Source: Dermacentor variabilis (lineage: Eukaryota > Arthropoda > Arachnida > Ixodida > Ixodidae). From it: 64,000 bases of DNA. The stretch lies in contig NW_027460291.1 of NCBI RefSeq assembly GCF_050947875.1, positions 31,123,589 to 31,187,588 of the forward strand, in the 5' to 3' direction. Below the pieces are notes generated by a model. It worked only from the letters and a program-made list of their open reading frames with translations. It was not told where the DNA came from and did not search any database. The translations under genes were made by a program, and so were the position numbers. Of the stretch, positions 20,956-32,141 are shown in pieces (positions within the stretch are counted from its first letter, which is position 1; each line of letters opens with the position of its first letter).

Positions 20956-21990
20956 GTGCAAGCACAGTTACAAAAATTGGATCTGTCCATACACCAAGTC
21001 TGCCATTCAAATGATGCCTTAACAGACCTCAAAATTGAGTTCGAGGACATATTTCCAAATCATGCTAAACTATTACCAAGGCGAGATTTAATTAGTATCT
21101 TACACGACCACCTACACCAGCTAACCACTGACAATGTAATAGCTACTGACGCTTGTGTGGGCAATGAGAAGGCAGGGGGGGGGGGGGGGATCTTTTCTGA
21201 ATCTCTTCCGTGGTCTTACTCCCTTCGCCTTCCCGACTTAACACCCATATTTCAGGCAGAATTATTAGCGATTATATGAGCATTACGAAAACTCCGCCAA
21301 AATGACCCATTAGCTCTTATTGTGACCGACTCGCTATCTGTATTCACAGCACTTACTGCATCTTTAAATTCAAGAATTGAGCGGAAATTTTGTTCGATGG
21401 TACCTCCGTACTTAAACAAAGTATGTTTGCTTTAGGTACCGGGACATCGTTGGTTCCACTTGAACGAAATGGCTGATTCACTCGCACGAGCATCCCACAA
21501 CGGCCCTATCATATCTGTTTTGCCGACATCAGCTTATATCACCGCGTCTAGGTACAGAAATTTCCCTATATCGCAATACTCTGCAATATCCAAGCTAACA
21601 CCGTCTTCTGAATTCCACCATCTTGGCTTCCTATGGAATAATAATTGGTGTCCTTCAAGGCAATTTGAAGTTTCTTTTACAAAATTGAGATGTCGTATAC
21701 ATCCTCTAAATTTTTACTTACACAGGTCTGGTCTCGCTATGCCCCGTCTATGTTCTTTTTGCAGTGCACATGAAACTATCGAACATTGCTTTCTCTCGTG
21801 CCGCCGCTTTCTAAGACAACGTAACCTCTTAGAAAGCTCATTTAGCAAAATTGGGCTATCGCTCACCTCACCAAGCATTCTTTCTTTTGGGGCGACTTCA
21901 CTAGGATCCAGCCACAAGGATGCTGTTCTTGCAGTTTACAATTTTATTAGACAAAAAGAGTACCTTGCTGAATTTATAAAATTATCATAA
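20956..21990 (+). pseudogene. LINE RNase H and C-terminal zinc finger
   Basis: RNase H catalytic positions are retained: VIATDACVG, FQAELLAII, LIVTDSLSVF and NEMADSLARAS. Stops interrupt at about 21279 and 21436. The C-terminal part (21460-21990) has the finger CSFCSAHETIEHCFLSC. A run of 15 G at 21175-21189 encodes consecutive Gly within RNase H. RNase H removes the RNA template after first-strand synthesis. Confidence 0.8.
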
Positions 21991-22190
21991 TTTCTATTAT
22001 TTCATTTCATTACGTCAACTTACTTTATCAAAAGTTTTAACAATATTTTCGTTACACTTCTAAAGTACAGTTCTATAGTCCCACGCTCTACTATTCAAAT
22101 CTAGCTTTGCTTTACTACTAAGCATACGGAAAACTGCCTGCTTCTTGGCCAATCCCCCATAGTGGCTATATGCACCACTGTTTGGGATTC

Positions 22191-22647
22191 AAGACAAAAC
22201 AAGGCATAGAGACGGTGCTAACTTCCAGCAATAAACTTTATTTCCTGGAACCGCGCAGTCACAGAACGCGCGCATAAGCGCGGACCCTTGTACGAAAACA
22301 AAAATGTAGTGGGGTACTTCGGCATTAACTTTGACCAACTCAGATTCTTTAACGTGCGCCCAGTGCACTGGCGATCTTGCGTTTCGCCCCCATAGAAATG
22401 TGGCCGCAGCGGCCGGGATTTGCTACCGCGCCCTCGGGATTAGCAGCGCAACGCAAAAACCAACACACCCCACGGCAGGTAGGCGCACGTTGCTATGGCA
22501 TTCACTTGCCAAGGTCGGCCATAACGCTGATCTTGTGACGACGCGCAGTGACAACAATATACTGACAGTTCTTCTTCCTTCTCCGTTCTTTGCTGGAACG
22601 TGGAGAGTCACAGTGCCGCGCCGTTGAGGCGTGGTACGCATGCGAAT
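22191..22647. other. spacer with a short Ruka fragment at 22380-22455 (-)
   Basis: At 22380-22455 the minus strand matches the middle of the Ruka body, truncated on both sides (plus-strand GTTTCGCCCCCATAGAAATG and GCGGCCGGGATTTG). The remainder has no supported gene. Confidence 0.6.
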
Positions 22648-22718
22648 GATGATGAATCAACATTTATTGGGCCCGAAATAAATCGGTGGTGCACGCAGGC
22701 ACCAAACGGGGTGGTTCC

Positions 22719-23550
22719 CTAGATACGGGACCCATATGTTCCCAGCAGCTCCTGTGCCCTGTCCGTCAGTGCGAGCTGAATTGGTAGGGCCGGGCTGGAT
22801 AACGAGGTCTCCCATCGCTCAAGGGGTTGTGGATTTGGGGTGATGGTGGGAAGTGGAGGAAGGAGAGTATTGAGTTCTGTGCACTCTGCCAAGACGTGCG
22901 ACACGGTGCCCTTTTCTCTTTTGCAAAATAGACAGAGCACATGGTGTTCCGCAGGGTACATGCGGCTCATCAGTACGGTATGCGCAAGCGAGCCAGCCTG
23001 CGCTCGACGCAGGATCGTCTGTTGTTGCCTGGTGAGTTTTGGGTGCGGTTCTGGCAGTCTGCACCTTTCCTCTCGGTACATCCGGGTAATGTCCCGAAAG
23101 CTGGTAACAGGGAGCGGTAGCTCTTCCGGCTCGTGCTCGGCCCGGATTGACATTTCTCGGGCATGGTAGTCGGCTATGATGTTGCCTGCTACCGGCGAGT
23201 GAGCCGGGACCCACACGAGCTCTGTGGCTCTTCCCGGAGGCTTGCGCTTGGATAGAATGGTCGGGCCGCGGAGGAGATTACCCCCTGCGGAAGCTTTCGT
23301 AGGCTGTCTTTGAGTCGGTGACCACGGTGTCCACGCTCGCCTGTGCGAGTGCGAGGGCCACGGCCGCTTCTTCGGCAACTGCGGGGTCTGTTGTCTTCAG
23401 GGACGCGCTGGCGATCAGCCTGTCTTTTGACGTAACCACCACCGCTGCACGGTCACTGTGTTCTCAGAGTGAGGTGTCCGCGTAGAGGACCCTGGGGTTC
23501 TCTTCCAGCTTCCGGGCTATGGTTTTGGCCCGCGTGGTGCTCCTCTTGTC
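22719..23550 (-). pseudogene. LINE RNase H and C-terminal zinc finger
   Basis: RNase H is split over two frames; VLYADTSL near 23485 is its first Asp block. The last block, TELVWVPAHSPVAGNIIADY, is in the open frame 23378-22719. The C-terminal finger reads CLFCKREKGTVSHVLAEC. The ORF ends QELLGTYGSRI, matching the layout of the 14-kb copy. Confidence 0.8.
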
Positions 23551-23553
23551 GTC

Positions 23554-24231
23554 CTAGCCCGGCGTCATGTTCCGGGGAAGGGGTTTGGTCTGAATGGTCG
23601 TCTTCCAGTCTTCCGGAAGGGGCGCCTTGATTGGTACTGGCTCGATTTGCCATCCTATCTTGTGTAGGACGGCTCGTCGGTGTTCCGTGTCACTGAGCCG
23701 GATTCTCTGATTAGAGAGGTGGGCTTCGATGAGCTCCTCCACCGTGTTGTGGGCGCCCATGTCTAGCAGTCTTTGCGTGGACGTGTATATGGGCATGCCC
23801 AGTGCTTGCTTCGTTGCCTTACGAAGCATCGTGTTTAGGTTGTCCCTATTCGCCATCGTCAGCTGGAGATACGGGGCCGAGTAGGTAACCCGTGACACGA
23901 CGAACGCGCATACCAGGCGCATGGCATCGTCCTCTTTAAGGCCTCCGTTTCTGTTAGATACCCACCGCATCATACTAAGTATCTGTCTGGTTGTAGTCTT
24001 GAACTTTGTGACGGCGGCGTGTGCCTTCCCGTCGCTCTGAAGTAGTAGGCCGAAAATCCTAATCTGCTGTGTTGGCTTGATGGCCATTCCGTCGATGGTG
24101 ATGATCACGTTCGGCGGCAGCTCCTTCTTGGATTTTCCCGGTTGGATCATGAGCAGATCTGATTTCTGGGGAGCGCAGCTATGTTCGCACCACTTTGCGT
24201 ACTCGAGCACGGTCGTTGCCGCCCACTGCAA
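23554..24231 (-). pseudogene. LINE RT thumb and linker region
   Basis: Starts in a different frame from the RT core with LEYAKWCEHSCAPQKSDLLM. It continues through IRIFGLLLQSDGKAHA, MMRWVSNRNGGLKEDDAMRL and RVTYSAPYLQLTMANRDNLN, typical of the region between RT and RNase H. It ends at a TAG after NMTPG. Translation then continues toward RNase H (VLYADTSL) with another stop. Confidence 0.75.
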
Positions 24232-24238
24232 GGCTTTT

Positions 24239-24838
24239 TCAGTCCAGGCATTGGACCCGGCTTGGGCATGTCCGCACCCTAATATCGTCGGCGTAGAACG
24301 CGTGGTCCACGCCTTCGATTTGTTTGAGTAGATCGGGCAGGGGCAGGAGGGCCAGATTGAAGAGCAGGGGCGACAAGAACGATCCCTGAGGGGTGCTCCT
24401 ATCGCCGAGCTCGACAGGGTCCGACTTCTCCTCCCCTATTCTGATGGTCGCCGTTCGGTTCGAGAGAAAATCTTTTATGTAGCCGAATGTCTTTCGGCCA
24501 CACCTGGTCTTGTTCAGATTCTGCAACACGCTCGCGTGGGACACGTCAAACGCTCCCTTCAGGTCGAGGGCGAGTATTCCGCGCGGCGCGTGCCTCGTTG
24601 CCAGCTTGACGACCAGTTCGTAGAGTTGGATCATCATGTCTTGGGCGCTGAGATGTTGCCTGAAGCCACACATCGTCTCCGGCATCTGATCCGTTTCTTC
24701 GAGGTGCTTCTGCAGCCAGCGAAGGACCATGCGCTCCATCACCTTCCCCACGCAGGACGTGAGGGAGATGGGCCGCATGTTGTCTATCGTGAGGGCCTTG
24801 CCGGGCAGTAATGTCTCCAGTTCTATATCGCAGCACAC
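24239..24838 (-). pseudogene. LINE reverse transcriptase core
   Basis: Motifs: DNMRPISLTSCVGKVMERMV, GILALDLKGAFDVSHASVL (motif A), DRSTPQGSFLSPLLFNLALL, and HAFYADDIRVRT (motif C intact). The frame shifts after CPSRVQCLD at about 24239. The enzyme is catalytically complete by motif but truncated at its N-terminal side with the element. Confidence 0.85.
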
Positions 24839-24845
24839 GATCGGG

Positions 24846-25009
24846 ATAAGGTCAAGCTTTTAGCTCCCCGAATTAGCATTTTTGCTTTAGAACTTTTACC
24901 CTAGCGCTCAGCATCCTTTCTGGCTTGGCGGCAGTTCTTCACCTGCTATGGAAACATGCTGTACCCTCTGCTTTCGTATAGCCAACGATTTCTTCTGCCG
25001 AACTTTACT
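24846..25009. other. no gene seen
   Basis: Short spacer, nothing recognised. Confidence 0.5.
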
Positions 25010-25222
25010 TTAGGCTTTAGGGCCGTCCCTAGGCAAGTGACCCGGTTCGTGACATACGTGACACTTTAAATATGTCTTCTGTGGGTTAGGCATTTTCACG
25101 GGCTGCGGCGCAGAATCTGGTGCAGCCGGCTTGTCCTTTCCCTTTCGCTTGCTCGAAATTCTCCAGCACTTTCGCCACCTCCACAGGCTTAAGCTAACCT
25201 TGGCCCTCCCGCAAAAGAACAT
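25010..25222 (-). pseudogene. retroelement zinc-knuckle remnant
   Basis: The minus strand encodes a basic, Pro-rich segment and then CHVCHEPGHLPRDG, a CX2CX4HX4C knuckle whose last Cys is Gly (GGC), followed by a stop. It resembles the nucleocapsid part of a gag or LINE ORF1. No partner domains were identified next to it. Confidence 0.45.
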
Positions 25223-25437
25223 ATTCGAGGCCTTCTGAGCTCAGACTAGCTTTCACTCGCGCAGTCGAGCCTTCGGTGTCGGAAAGAAGCGATCGCCTCC
25301 ATGACAGTACGGATGGAATAGCGTAGGGGGCTAAGTGTTTAAGGTTGCCGTGTGACGCTGACGTTCCGATATGATTTGGTGAGGTTGCAAAATTGTCTTC
25401 ATCTTTTCATGTACCGCGAAACAGTCGTGTACATTTG

Positions 25438-25570
25438 ATTATGCCGGCGCTGACTGAGCGGGTCCGTTATCTGTTACGCAGCCTCAATGAAGAGGAATGT
25501 TCAGATTGCGAGACCGTAAAGAAGGCGGTTCTAAATGCACTCCGCATCCTCAACCCGACGCCACGGCGCG
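25438..25570 (+). pseudogene. possible gag-like fragment
   Basis: The plus strand reads MPALTERVRYLLRSLNEEEC, then a DCETVKKAVLNAL block, which resembles the 'dYxxVKxaiL' region of LTR-element gag proteins. The rest of the surrounding frame is 14-bp-repeat sequence and not protein-like. Weak call. Confidence 0.3.
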
Positions 25571-25744
25571 CACCATTACTCGACACCCGACACCACGCGG
25601 AAGTTCTGACCCCTCAAAAATCACTAAGAAAACCAAAACGATTGCCGCCGGCACGCGTAGAGGTGTGTTCCCCTCTCTGCACACATAACGCGTGGGCAAC
25701 TCGTGACACTGCGAAAGTATACAAAGCAATCGTGCTGCCTTATA

Positions 25745-26182
25745 ATGACGAAGAAGAAATGACGCCGATGGAACGACGACGGCGTGATGGCAATTTGAGA
25801 TTTGAGATTTATCGCACATGCTACACCGTGAAAACACATTACAGAAGTTATTACAAGATAAGGTCCCATCAAAAGAAAAGGTGTCAGGGGGACGTCCTAA
25901 TAGTAAATATACTGATGAGATGACCATTCTGAAATGACGACGATGGCATGAGGACAATGGTAGGACGATGATAGCGTGGCGACGATTCGGATGGCGAAGT
26001 CAGAACGACGATGATGGAACGACAGCATTACGATGACGGTTTGACAACGAATGCGTGGCTTGAGGACGACGGTATGACAACGGCTGTATGCCGATAATGG
26101 CGTGACGGCATGACGAGAGTTTGATGTCGGAGCTGAAATGACAACGATGGAATGACCACGACAGCAACGCAATCACGAACAT
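25745..26182. repeat. 14-bp tandem repeat array, segment 1
   Basis: Successive 14-base units such as TGACGCCGATGGAA, TGACGACGATGGCA, TGAGGACAATGGTA and TGACAACGATGGAA repeat with many substitutions. Units occur at 25745-25795 and again from about 25931. Degeneracy is high but the 14-base spacing is kept over most of the stretch. It belongs to the same array as 27520-29289 and 35242-35460. Confidence 0.75.
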
Positions 26183-26289
26183 ACGGGGTCCATTATGAAT
26201 GTAATGCGCATGATTTTATTATGACGCAAATATCCATAGCAGCGCGATAAAACCGGTCGGGAAATGTGACGAGGGTTCTGCCCTACACA

Positions 26290-27096
26290 TGTACACATTT
26301 GCGGTACATGGGATAGTGACCGAGAATTTGCAATGCGCAAGGTCTGCACGAAGCTTCTGCCGAAAGTGTTGACGGAAGATCAGAAAGAACTTCGAGTTTT
26401 GCGCTGTCAAGAATTGTTGGATTTGACTCAAAATGAGCCAGACTTTTTTAACTCTGTCGTAACCGGAGACGAATCCTGGATGTTCGAGTACGACCCTGAA
26501 TCGAAAAGGCAGAGCAGCGAGTGGCACATAAAATTATCCCCCCGCCCCAACAAAGCGCGAATGAGCAAGCCTCGCATTTAAACGATGCTCATTGTCTGCT
26601 TTGACGCCCGAGGAATTGTCCGTTTTGAGTTTGTACCGCAGGGAGAAGAAACTGTCAACTCAGCCTTTTACCTTCAGGTGCTCAAGATATTGAAACGCCG
26701 GGTCACACGCGTGAAGGCTGACATCAAAGACACGGTGAAGCTCCACCATGACAATGCCCCCAGCCACACGTCCTTCATCGTTACCAACTTCCTGGCCCGG
26801 AGCAACTCCCCGGTGGTCCCCCATCCCCCTTACAGTCCTGACTTGGCTCCGTGCGGCTGTTTTTTTTTTTTTGTTTCCCCGACTGAACAGACCGCTGAAA
26901 GGAAAGCATTGGGATACCATAGAAAACCTCCAAAAGCATGTTTCAGCGTTCCTGAGAGACATTCCCGTAGAGGATTTTCAGGGTGCCTTTCAGGCGTGGC
27001 GGACACGTCTCTGCAAGTGTGTTGATGCAGGGGGAGAGTATTTTGGAGAATTTTAACCATTTGTACAGGTCCTGATAAATCTATTTTTCCCACAAA
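26290..27096 (+). mobile_element. mariner-family transposon, 5'-truncated and broken
   Basis: Encodes most of a D,D34D mariner transposase and ends at a 3' region (TACAGGTCCTGATAAATC) directly against a (TAGA)n microsatellite. No left terminal repeat or N-terminal helix-turn-helix was found beyond a short VHGIVTENL segment at about 26300-26330. The copy lies between two parts of the 14-bp array. Confidence 0.85.
26333..27056 (+). pseudogene. mariner transposase (stop, frameshift, lost third Asp)
   Basis: Motifs: VTGDESWMFEYDPESKRQSS (first Asp), LHHDNAPSHTSFIV (second Asp), YSPDLAPCG. With 34 residues after the second Asp the third catalytic position is Gly where mariner needs Asp. A TAA at 26579-26581 follows SKPRI. 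A run of 13 T at 26860-26872 shifts the frame. The proper C-terminus (DIPVEDFQGAFQAWRTRL ... DAGGEYFGEF) resumes in the other frame and ends at 27056. Inactive. Confidence 0.9.
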
Positions 27097-27246
<150 letters not shown>

Positions 27247-27519
27247 TCAAAACGCCTGAAGCAGGCATAGAAGGCTAATTGCATTAAAACAACACATGAA
27301 AAACAAGTACGGCAGAACTCATCTAACGATGACTGTCGACGGTAATGCGAATAGCAGTCGAGCAATGTAGCCATAGACCATATTCCTGAAGTTACGTTTA
27401 TTTACCACGTGTAATTGTAATTCCGAGTTTTTCGCTTCTTCGGCTATATTCCACACACTCCGATATCGTCCCCTTTGCTATGGCACTCGCTTGCCAAGGT
27501 TGCCCATGAGCACGGAGGG
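27247..27519. other. no gene seen
   Basis: Spacer between the microsatellite and the 14-bp array. Nothing recognised. Confidence 0.5.
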
Positions 27520-28691
27520 ATGACAACGATTACCTGACACCGACGCAGTGACGATAGAATGACGAAGAAGGAATGATATCAATTGAATGACAAAGGCGAA
27601 TGACGACAACGGCATGACGACAATGAGGCGTCGATTCTTAAATTATGACTATGGTATAACGACAAGTGACAAGGGCTGCTGAGGAGAATTGGATGAGGAT
27701 GACTGTATGACGACAATGACGTGACGATAACGGTATGACGACAACCGGATGAAGGAGCGGGAATGACGACGATTGCACGAGGCAGACGGCATGCCGATGG
27801 CGCTATGACAGTGGATGTATGATAGCGCCTGTGTGACGATGACGGAAGGACGGCGATGACATGACAACGGCGACGTAATCCCGATTGAATGAACAGTGTG
27901 ATCATGATAGAATGATGAACAAGAAATGACGTCGACGGATCGACGAAGGTGTTTTGACGACGACGGCATGAAGACAATGGGATCACGATACTGAAGTGAT
28001 GACGATGGTGAAATGACAGCGTGACAACGACGGCATGACGAAAATCGGATGTTGAAGTTACAGTGATCACGATGGAACGACCGAATGACACGAATGACAG
28101 CGAATGCATGACGAAGGCTGTGTGATGACGAAGCAGTGACGAAGACGACATGACAACGGCATGATGACAATTGGACGAGGACGACTGTATGATGACAATG
28201 GCGCGATGATGACTGCATCACGAAACATGTATGACAACGCTGATGTGACAACAATGGAGTGACGAGAGTTGTATGACAAAGATGAAGTGAAGATGGTTCC
28301 TCGATTATGACGGCATTACGACGACAGTCTGAGAATGGAGGTGTGATTGCAAATGTCTGGCGATGATGGCATAACAAGGGTAGGATAACTGCGATTGATT
28401 GACGACAGTATGATTAGTATGGAATGACGAAGAAAGACTGACGTCGATTGAACGACGAAGGCGGCAGTACGGCAATGGGATTAAGTGGCAGAAGTAATGA
28501 CAATGAAAAAAACGACAGCATGCCGATGATGGCATGACGAGAGTCGCATGACGAAGCTAGAATTACGACGATGCAATGACCACCACGGCATCACCACCTC
28601 TAATACTTAGTGGCAAAAGCTATTAGACCACATGGACTATTGGGTCGTAGTAGAAAGCGTGACGACGACAGCATGATGAAAAAAAATAGCT
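27520..28691. repeat. 14-bp tandem repeat array, segment 2
   Basis: The clearest part is 27708-27847, ten consecutive 14-base units beginning TGACGACAATGACG, TGACGATAACGGTA, TGACGACAACCGGA. A working consensus is TGACGACRATGGYA. Because three 14-base units make 42 bases (14 codons), the minus strand stays open over long distances and gives a 14-residue period rich in Ser, His, Arg and Val. Those reading frames (for example 27649-28377) are not regarded as genes. Confidence 0.85.
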
Positions 28692-28913
28692 TGTGGAGTT
28701 TTACGCGCCAAAACCACGATTATGAGGCACGCTGTAGTGGGGGAGCCCGGAAATTCGGACCACCTGGGGTTCTTTCACGTGCACCTAAATCTATGTACAC
28801 GGGTGTTTTCGCATTACGCCCCCATCAAAATGCGGCTGCCGTGGCCGGGATTTCATGCCGCGAGCCGGTGCTTAGCAGCCCAACACCGTAGCCACTAAGC
28901 AACCACGGCGGGT
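28692..28913 (-). mobile_element. Ruka-type SINE in the 14-bp array
   Basis: Complete from the tail (plus-strand GTTTTACGCGCCAAAACCAC) to the head (AACCACGGCGGGT). AGCATGATGA before and AGCATGACGA after the copy suggest a 10-bp target duplication with one mismatch, both derived from array sequence. Confidence 0.88.
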
Positions 28914-29289
28914 AGCATGACGAGAGTCAGATCACGAAGCTGGAATGAGGACGATTAAACGACCACGACGGCGTCACTATTGTGGTGTGACAACGAATGT
29001 ATGAAGACTGTATGACGATGATGGCGTGACGACGACGGCATGACGAATGTAGAATCACAAAGCTGGAATGAGGGCGATGCAACGACCACGACGGCATCAC
29101 TATTGTGGTCTGACAACGAATGTATGAGGACTGTGTGACGACGATGGCGTGACAACGACGGCATGACCAATGTCGTATGACAAAGCTGCAATGACGGCGA
29201 TGCAATAACCATGACGGCATCACAACTGCGGTGTGACAACGAATGTATGAGGACAGTATGACGACGATGGCGTGACGACGACGGCATGG
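28914..29289. repeat. 14-bp array, segment 3, organised in 123-bp units
   Basis: Three homologous units are in register at 28961, 29084 and 29207, each 123 bp from the next. Each contains GACCACGACGG-like, GTGTGACAACGAATGTATGA and CAAAGCTG blocks. The last unit is cut at 29289 by a LINE and continues at 35258. Confidence 0.85.
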
Positions 29290-29658
29290 ATGGATGGATA
29301 TTGGATGTTTAATGGCGCATGGGCCAGGTGTGGCCAAAGAGCGCCATGCTAGGGTTAATGAGTTCGCAGTGGACTGATGTGTTCTGTGATCTTAGTGTGA
29401 CGTGGCTGTAAAGGGCCTAAAAGAGTTGATGTAAATTCCATAAAATCCACGTGTAGTAAAATTATGGGAATGACTACTGACGTGTACTATGAACATTAGA
29501 ATGCAGAGCGAAAGAATGATGCAATATATAAAGTCTTTGGGCTGCTAAAATTGACTAGAGCCCTACTGCCTCACCAGAGCCCTTGAAATCCAAGGGCCCA
29601 GAGGCATGTGCTATACAAAAAAAACTATCGTAGCTGCATCCTCTGGAAAGAGGATGCG

Positions 29659-30669
29659 CTACGAAATTAATGGGCTTATGACATGGAGGACAACATCTTT
29701 CAAAAAGGCGAGGACTGCTTCGGTCTTAAAAAGCGGTTCGTCACCAAGAAACATACCCGGATGCAGGGGAATACAATGGCGGTATGCAAAAGGGAAATGT
29801 TTCCTCCTGTCTCTTTCGGCTTCCCGGCACTCCAGGAAGACATGGAGGACGGTCAGCCGGTCGCCAAATCTACCAAAGGTTGGAGGCTTGTTACCGTTCA
29901 AGAGAAAGTTATGAGTGCCAAATGTGTGTCCTATTCTCAGTCTAGTGAATAGGACATCTGTTCTTCGTGTTTTCGTAGTTGGGTGCCAGAAACCTAACTT
30001 CGGCTTAATTATGAGAAGCTTATTACTCGTTTCAGAGTCCCACAAGCATTGCCAGAGGCTTCGTAGTTTGTTTCTTCGGAAAGGCTTCATGTCAATGGCA
30101 GGGACAGCAGCAGAACGAATACATTGCGATGCTATTGATTTGGCGATCTCGTCGGCAAGCACATTTCCCTCGATTCCTCTATGGCCAGGAACCCAGCATA
30201 TTACTACGTGTCTATGTGGTAAATAGATGTTGCATAAGAGTGAGTAAAGTTCATTCAAGACATGGCTTCTGTACTTTTGTAGAGAAATGAGTGCTTTTAC
30301 AAGACTTAACAAGTCTGTGAATATGATTGCTCTGTCAAGTTTTGGTTTCTTTATATGTCTCACTGCACAGAGTACTGCATAGACTTCTGCAGTGAAGATA
30401 CTTGTTAGCGGGTTCCAGACGTCAGATTTAGAAAAAGAGGGACCAACAGCAGCGTAGGATACGCCAGCATGTGACTTTGACGCGTCTGCATAAAATTCGA
30501 AGCAGGAGTACTTCAATTGAAGCTCACGGAAATGCATGGCAATTTCAAGCTCAGGAGCATGCTTTGTGACCTCTACAAAGGATAGGTCACATTTTATCAC
30601 CTGCCATCGCCAGGGCGGTAATAGCTTAGCTGCAGGCATTAGGCGATGTTCAAGAAATGGGACGTCCAT
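29659..30669 (-). pseudogene. LINE ORF2, RNase H and C-terminal domain
   Basis: RNase H positions are retained: FEFYADASKSHAGVSY, IFTAEVYAVLCAV, AIIFTDLLSLVKAL and GIEGNVLADEIAKS. The C-terminal finger has decayed: PPTFGRFGDRLTVLHVFLEC shows Phe at two places where related LINEs have Cys. The frame is open for 336 codons and is continuous with the upstream segment except for the stop at 30682. Confidence 0.85.
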
Positions 30670-30681
30670 TTCTTCGCTAAG

Positions 30682-32141
30682 TTATCTTACACGTAGTGAG
30701 AAAGGTAATCTCAAAGAGGGTCTATTAGGAAAAAGTGTTTCACACGTCAAGTCGTTAACGGTTGTGAAACACGGATGTTCCTTATTAGAGCGCACTTTCA
30801 GAAAATAGGTAAAGCTGATGTATGTTCTCTGAAAATGGAGTGACCACTCATCCGGCTCGACATAGAGACTTTCAACAGAGCTTGTTCTAAATGCGCCAGT
30901 GGCTAGGCCGATTCCCCGATGGTGAACGGGGTCTAACATCTTTAGCGCGCTCGGGGCGGCAGAGTGATATGTTACGGCACCATAGTCTATTCGTGATCGA
31001 ACTAGACTCCTGTAAAGATTCAACAGGCACTTCCTGTCGCTACCCCATGTTGTGCGGGATAGGACTTTAAGTATGTTTATTGTTTTTAGACATTTCGTTT
31101 TTAGATATTTTATGTGTGGAATGGAAACTAAGCTTGAAGTCAAGTATAACACCTAGAACTTTGTGCTCATTGTTAGAAGGAATTTGTAGTCCGCCCATTT
31201 CTAGAAAAGGATCTGGGACCAGGCCCCTCTTTCTTGTGAAGAGAACACAAGAACTTTTGTGGGGGTTGATTTTAAATCCATTTTGGTCTGCCCACATGGA
31301 CACCTTGTTTAGGGCCTGCTGTACCTGTCTCTCGCAGACTGTGAGGTTGCAAGATTTGAAACCTATTTGTATACCGTCTACGTAGACGGAATAGAAAATA
31401 GCTGGTGGTAATGGTGCACGAAGCTTGTTCATCTCTACGACAAAGAGCGTGCAGCTGAGTACGCCACCCTGGGGTACCCCAGTTTCCTGTACGAATGTAC
31501 GCGACAGTGCAGCACCTATTTTCACCCGAAATGTACGGTTCTCTAGATAGCTCTCTATAATATTTAACATATTGCCGCGGATCCCCAGCACGGAAAGGTC
31601 GCGCAGGCTTCCGTACCACCAGGTTGTGTCGTACGCTTTTTCCATATCCAGAAATACAGATAAGAAAAATTGTTTGTGCACGAAGGCATCGCGAATGCTC
31701 GCTTCGATGCGCACGAGATATTCGGTTGTTGATCGCCCTTCCCGAAAACCACATTGAAATGTGTCAAGCATTTTACTGGACTCTAGGAGATGTACGAGAC
31801 GGCGATTTATCATTCTTTTCAAAAAGCTTACAAAGGCAGCTCGTAAGCGCTATAGGATGGTAGCTAGTAAGCAATGAAGTGTCCTTACCATGCTTCAAAA
31901 CAGGGATCACAATAGCCTCCTTCCACTTTGGTGGGAGATAACCAGCAGCCCAGATAGTATTGAGAAGTGTGAGTAGCGTGATTTGTGTGTCGGAGTGCAG
32001 GTGCTTAAGCATATCATACATGATTCTATCGGGGCCCGTTGCAGAGCTCCGACATACTGATAAGGAAGCTTTAAGTTCAGCATTGGTAAAAGGACGATGA
32101 TAAGGATCGTTTGGTATGCATTTCCGATTCAGTGGCTTTAG
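30682..32141 (-). pseudogene. LINE ORF2, reverse transcriptase, YVDG at motif C
   Basis: Blocks: SSATGPDRIMYDMLKHL, YHPIALTSCLCKLFEK, then a one-base frame change near 31815. These are followed by FQCGFREGRSTTEYLV, SVFLDMEKAYDTTWW (motif A), ETGVPQGGVLSCTLF and FYSVYVDGIQIGF. Motif C should end in two Asp. The second codon is GGT (Gly), so polymerase activity is lost independently of the frameshifts. A further frame change lies near 31110 and a TAA at 30682-30684. Confidence 0.88.

Larger units (their letters stand above)
16641..22190 (+). mobile_element. near full-length I-type LINE, decayed
   Basis: Plus-strand order: 5' region, ORF1 with zinc knuckles (17027-18372), endonuclease (from 18373), reverse transcriptase (19458-20847), RNase H and C-terminal zinc finger (20956-21990), and a 3' untranslated region to about 22190. 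This is the I-clade arrangement, in which RNase H follows RT. Many stops and frameshifts make it non-functional. Boundaries are approximate because no target duplication was found. Confidence 0.8.
22648..24845 (-). mobile_element. I-like LINE with RNase H, 5'-truncated
   Basis: The minus strand encodes RT, linker, RNase H and C-terminal zinc finger, ending in a 3' region at about 22648. It starts abruptly within RT near 24845, so endonuclease and ORF1 are missing. Sequence of the C-terminus relates it to the copies at 4.9, 14.0 and 41-43.8 kb. Confidence 0.85.

Noticed and set aside
25438..25923. complete gag gene at 25.4-25.9 kb
   Set aside because: Only about 45 residues look gag-like; the remainder is array-derived sequence, so only a weak fragment is listed.
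27649..28377. 242-codon minus-strand frame (and 27579-28151, 28955-29337) as protein genes
   Set aside because: They are read-through of the 14-bp repeat: the 14-residue period follows from 3 x 14 bases, composition is Ser/His/Arg only, and no start context or domain is present.
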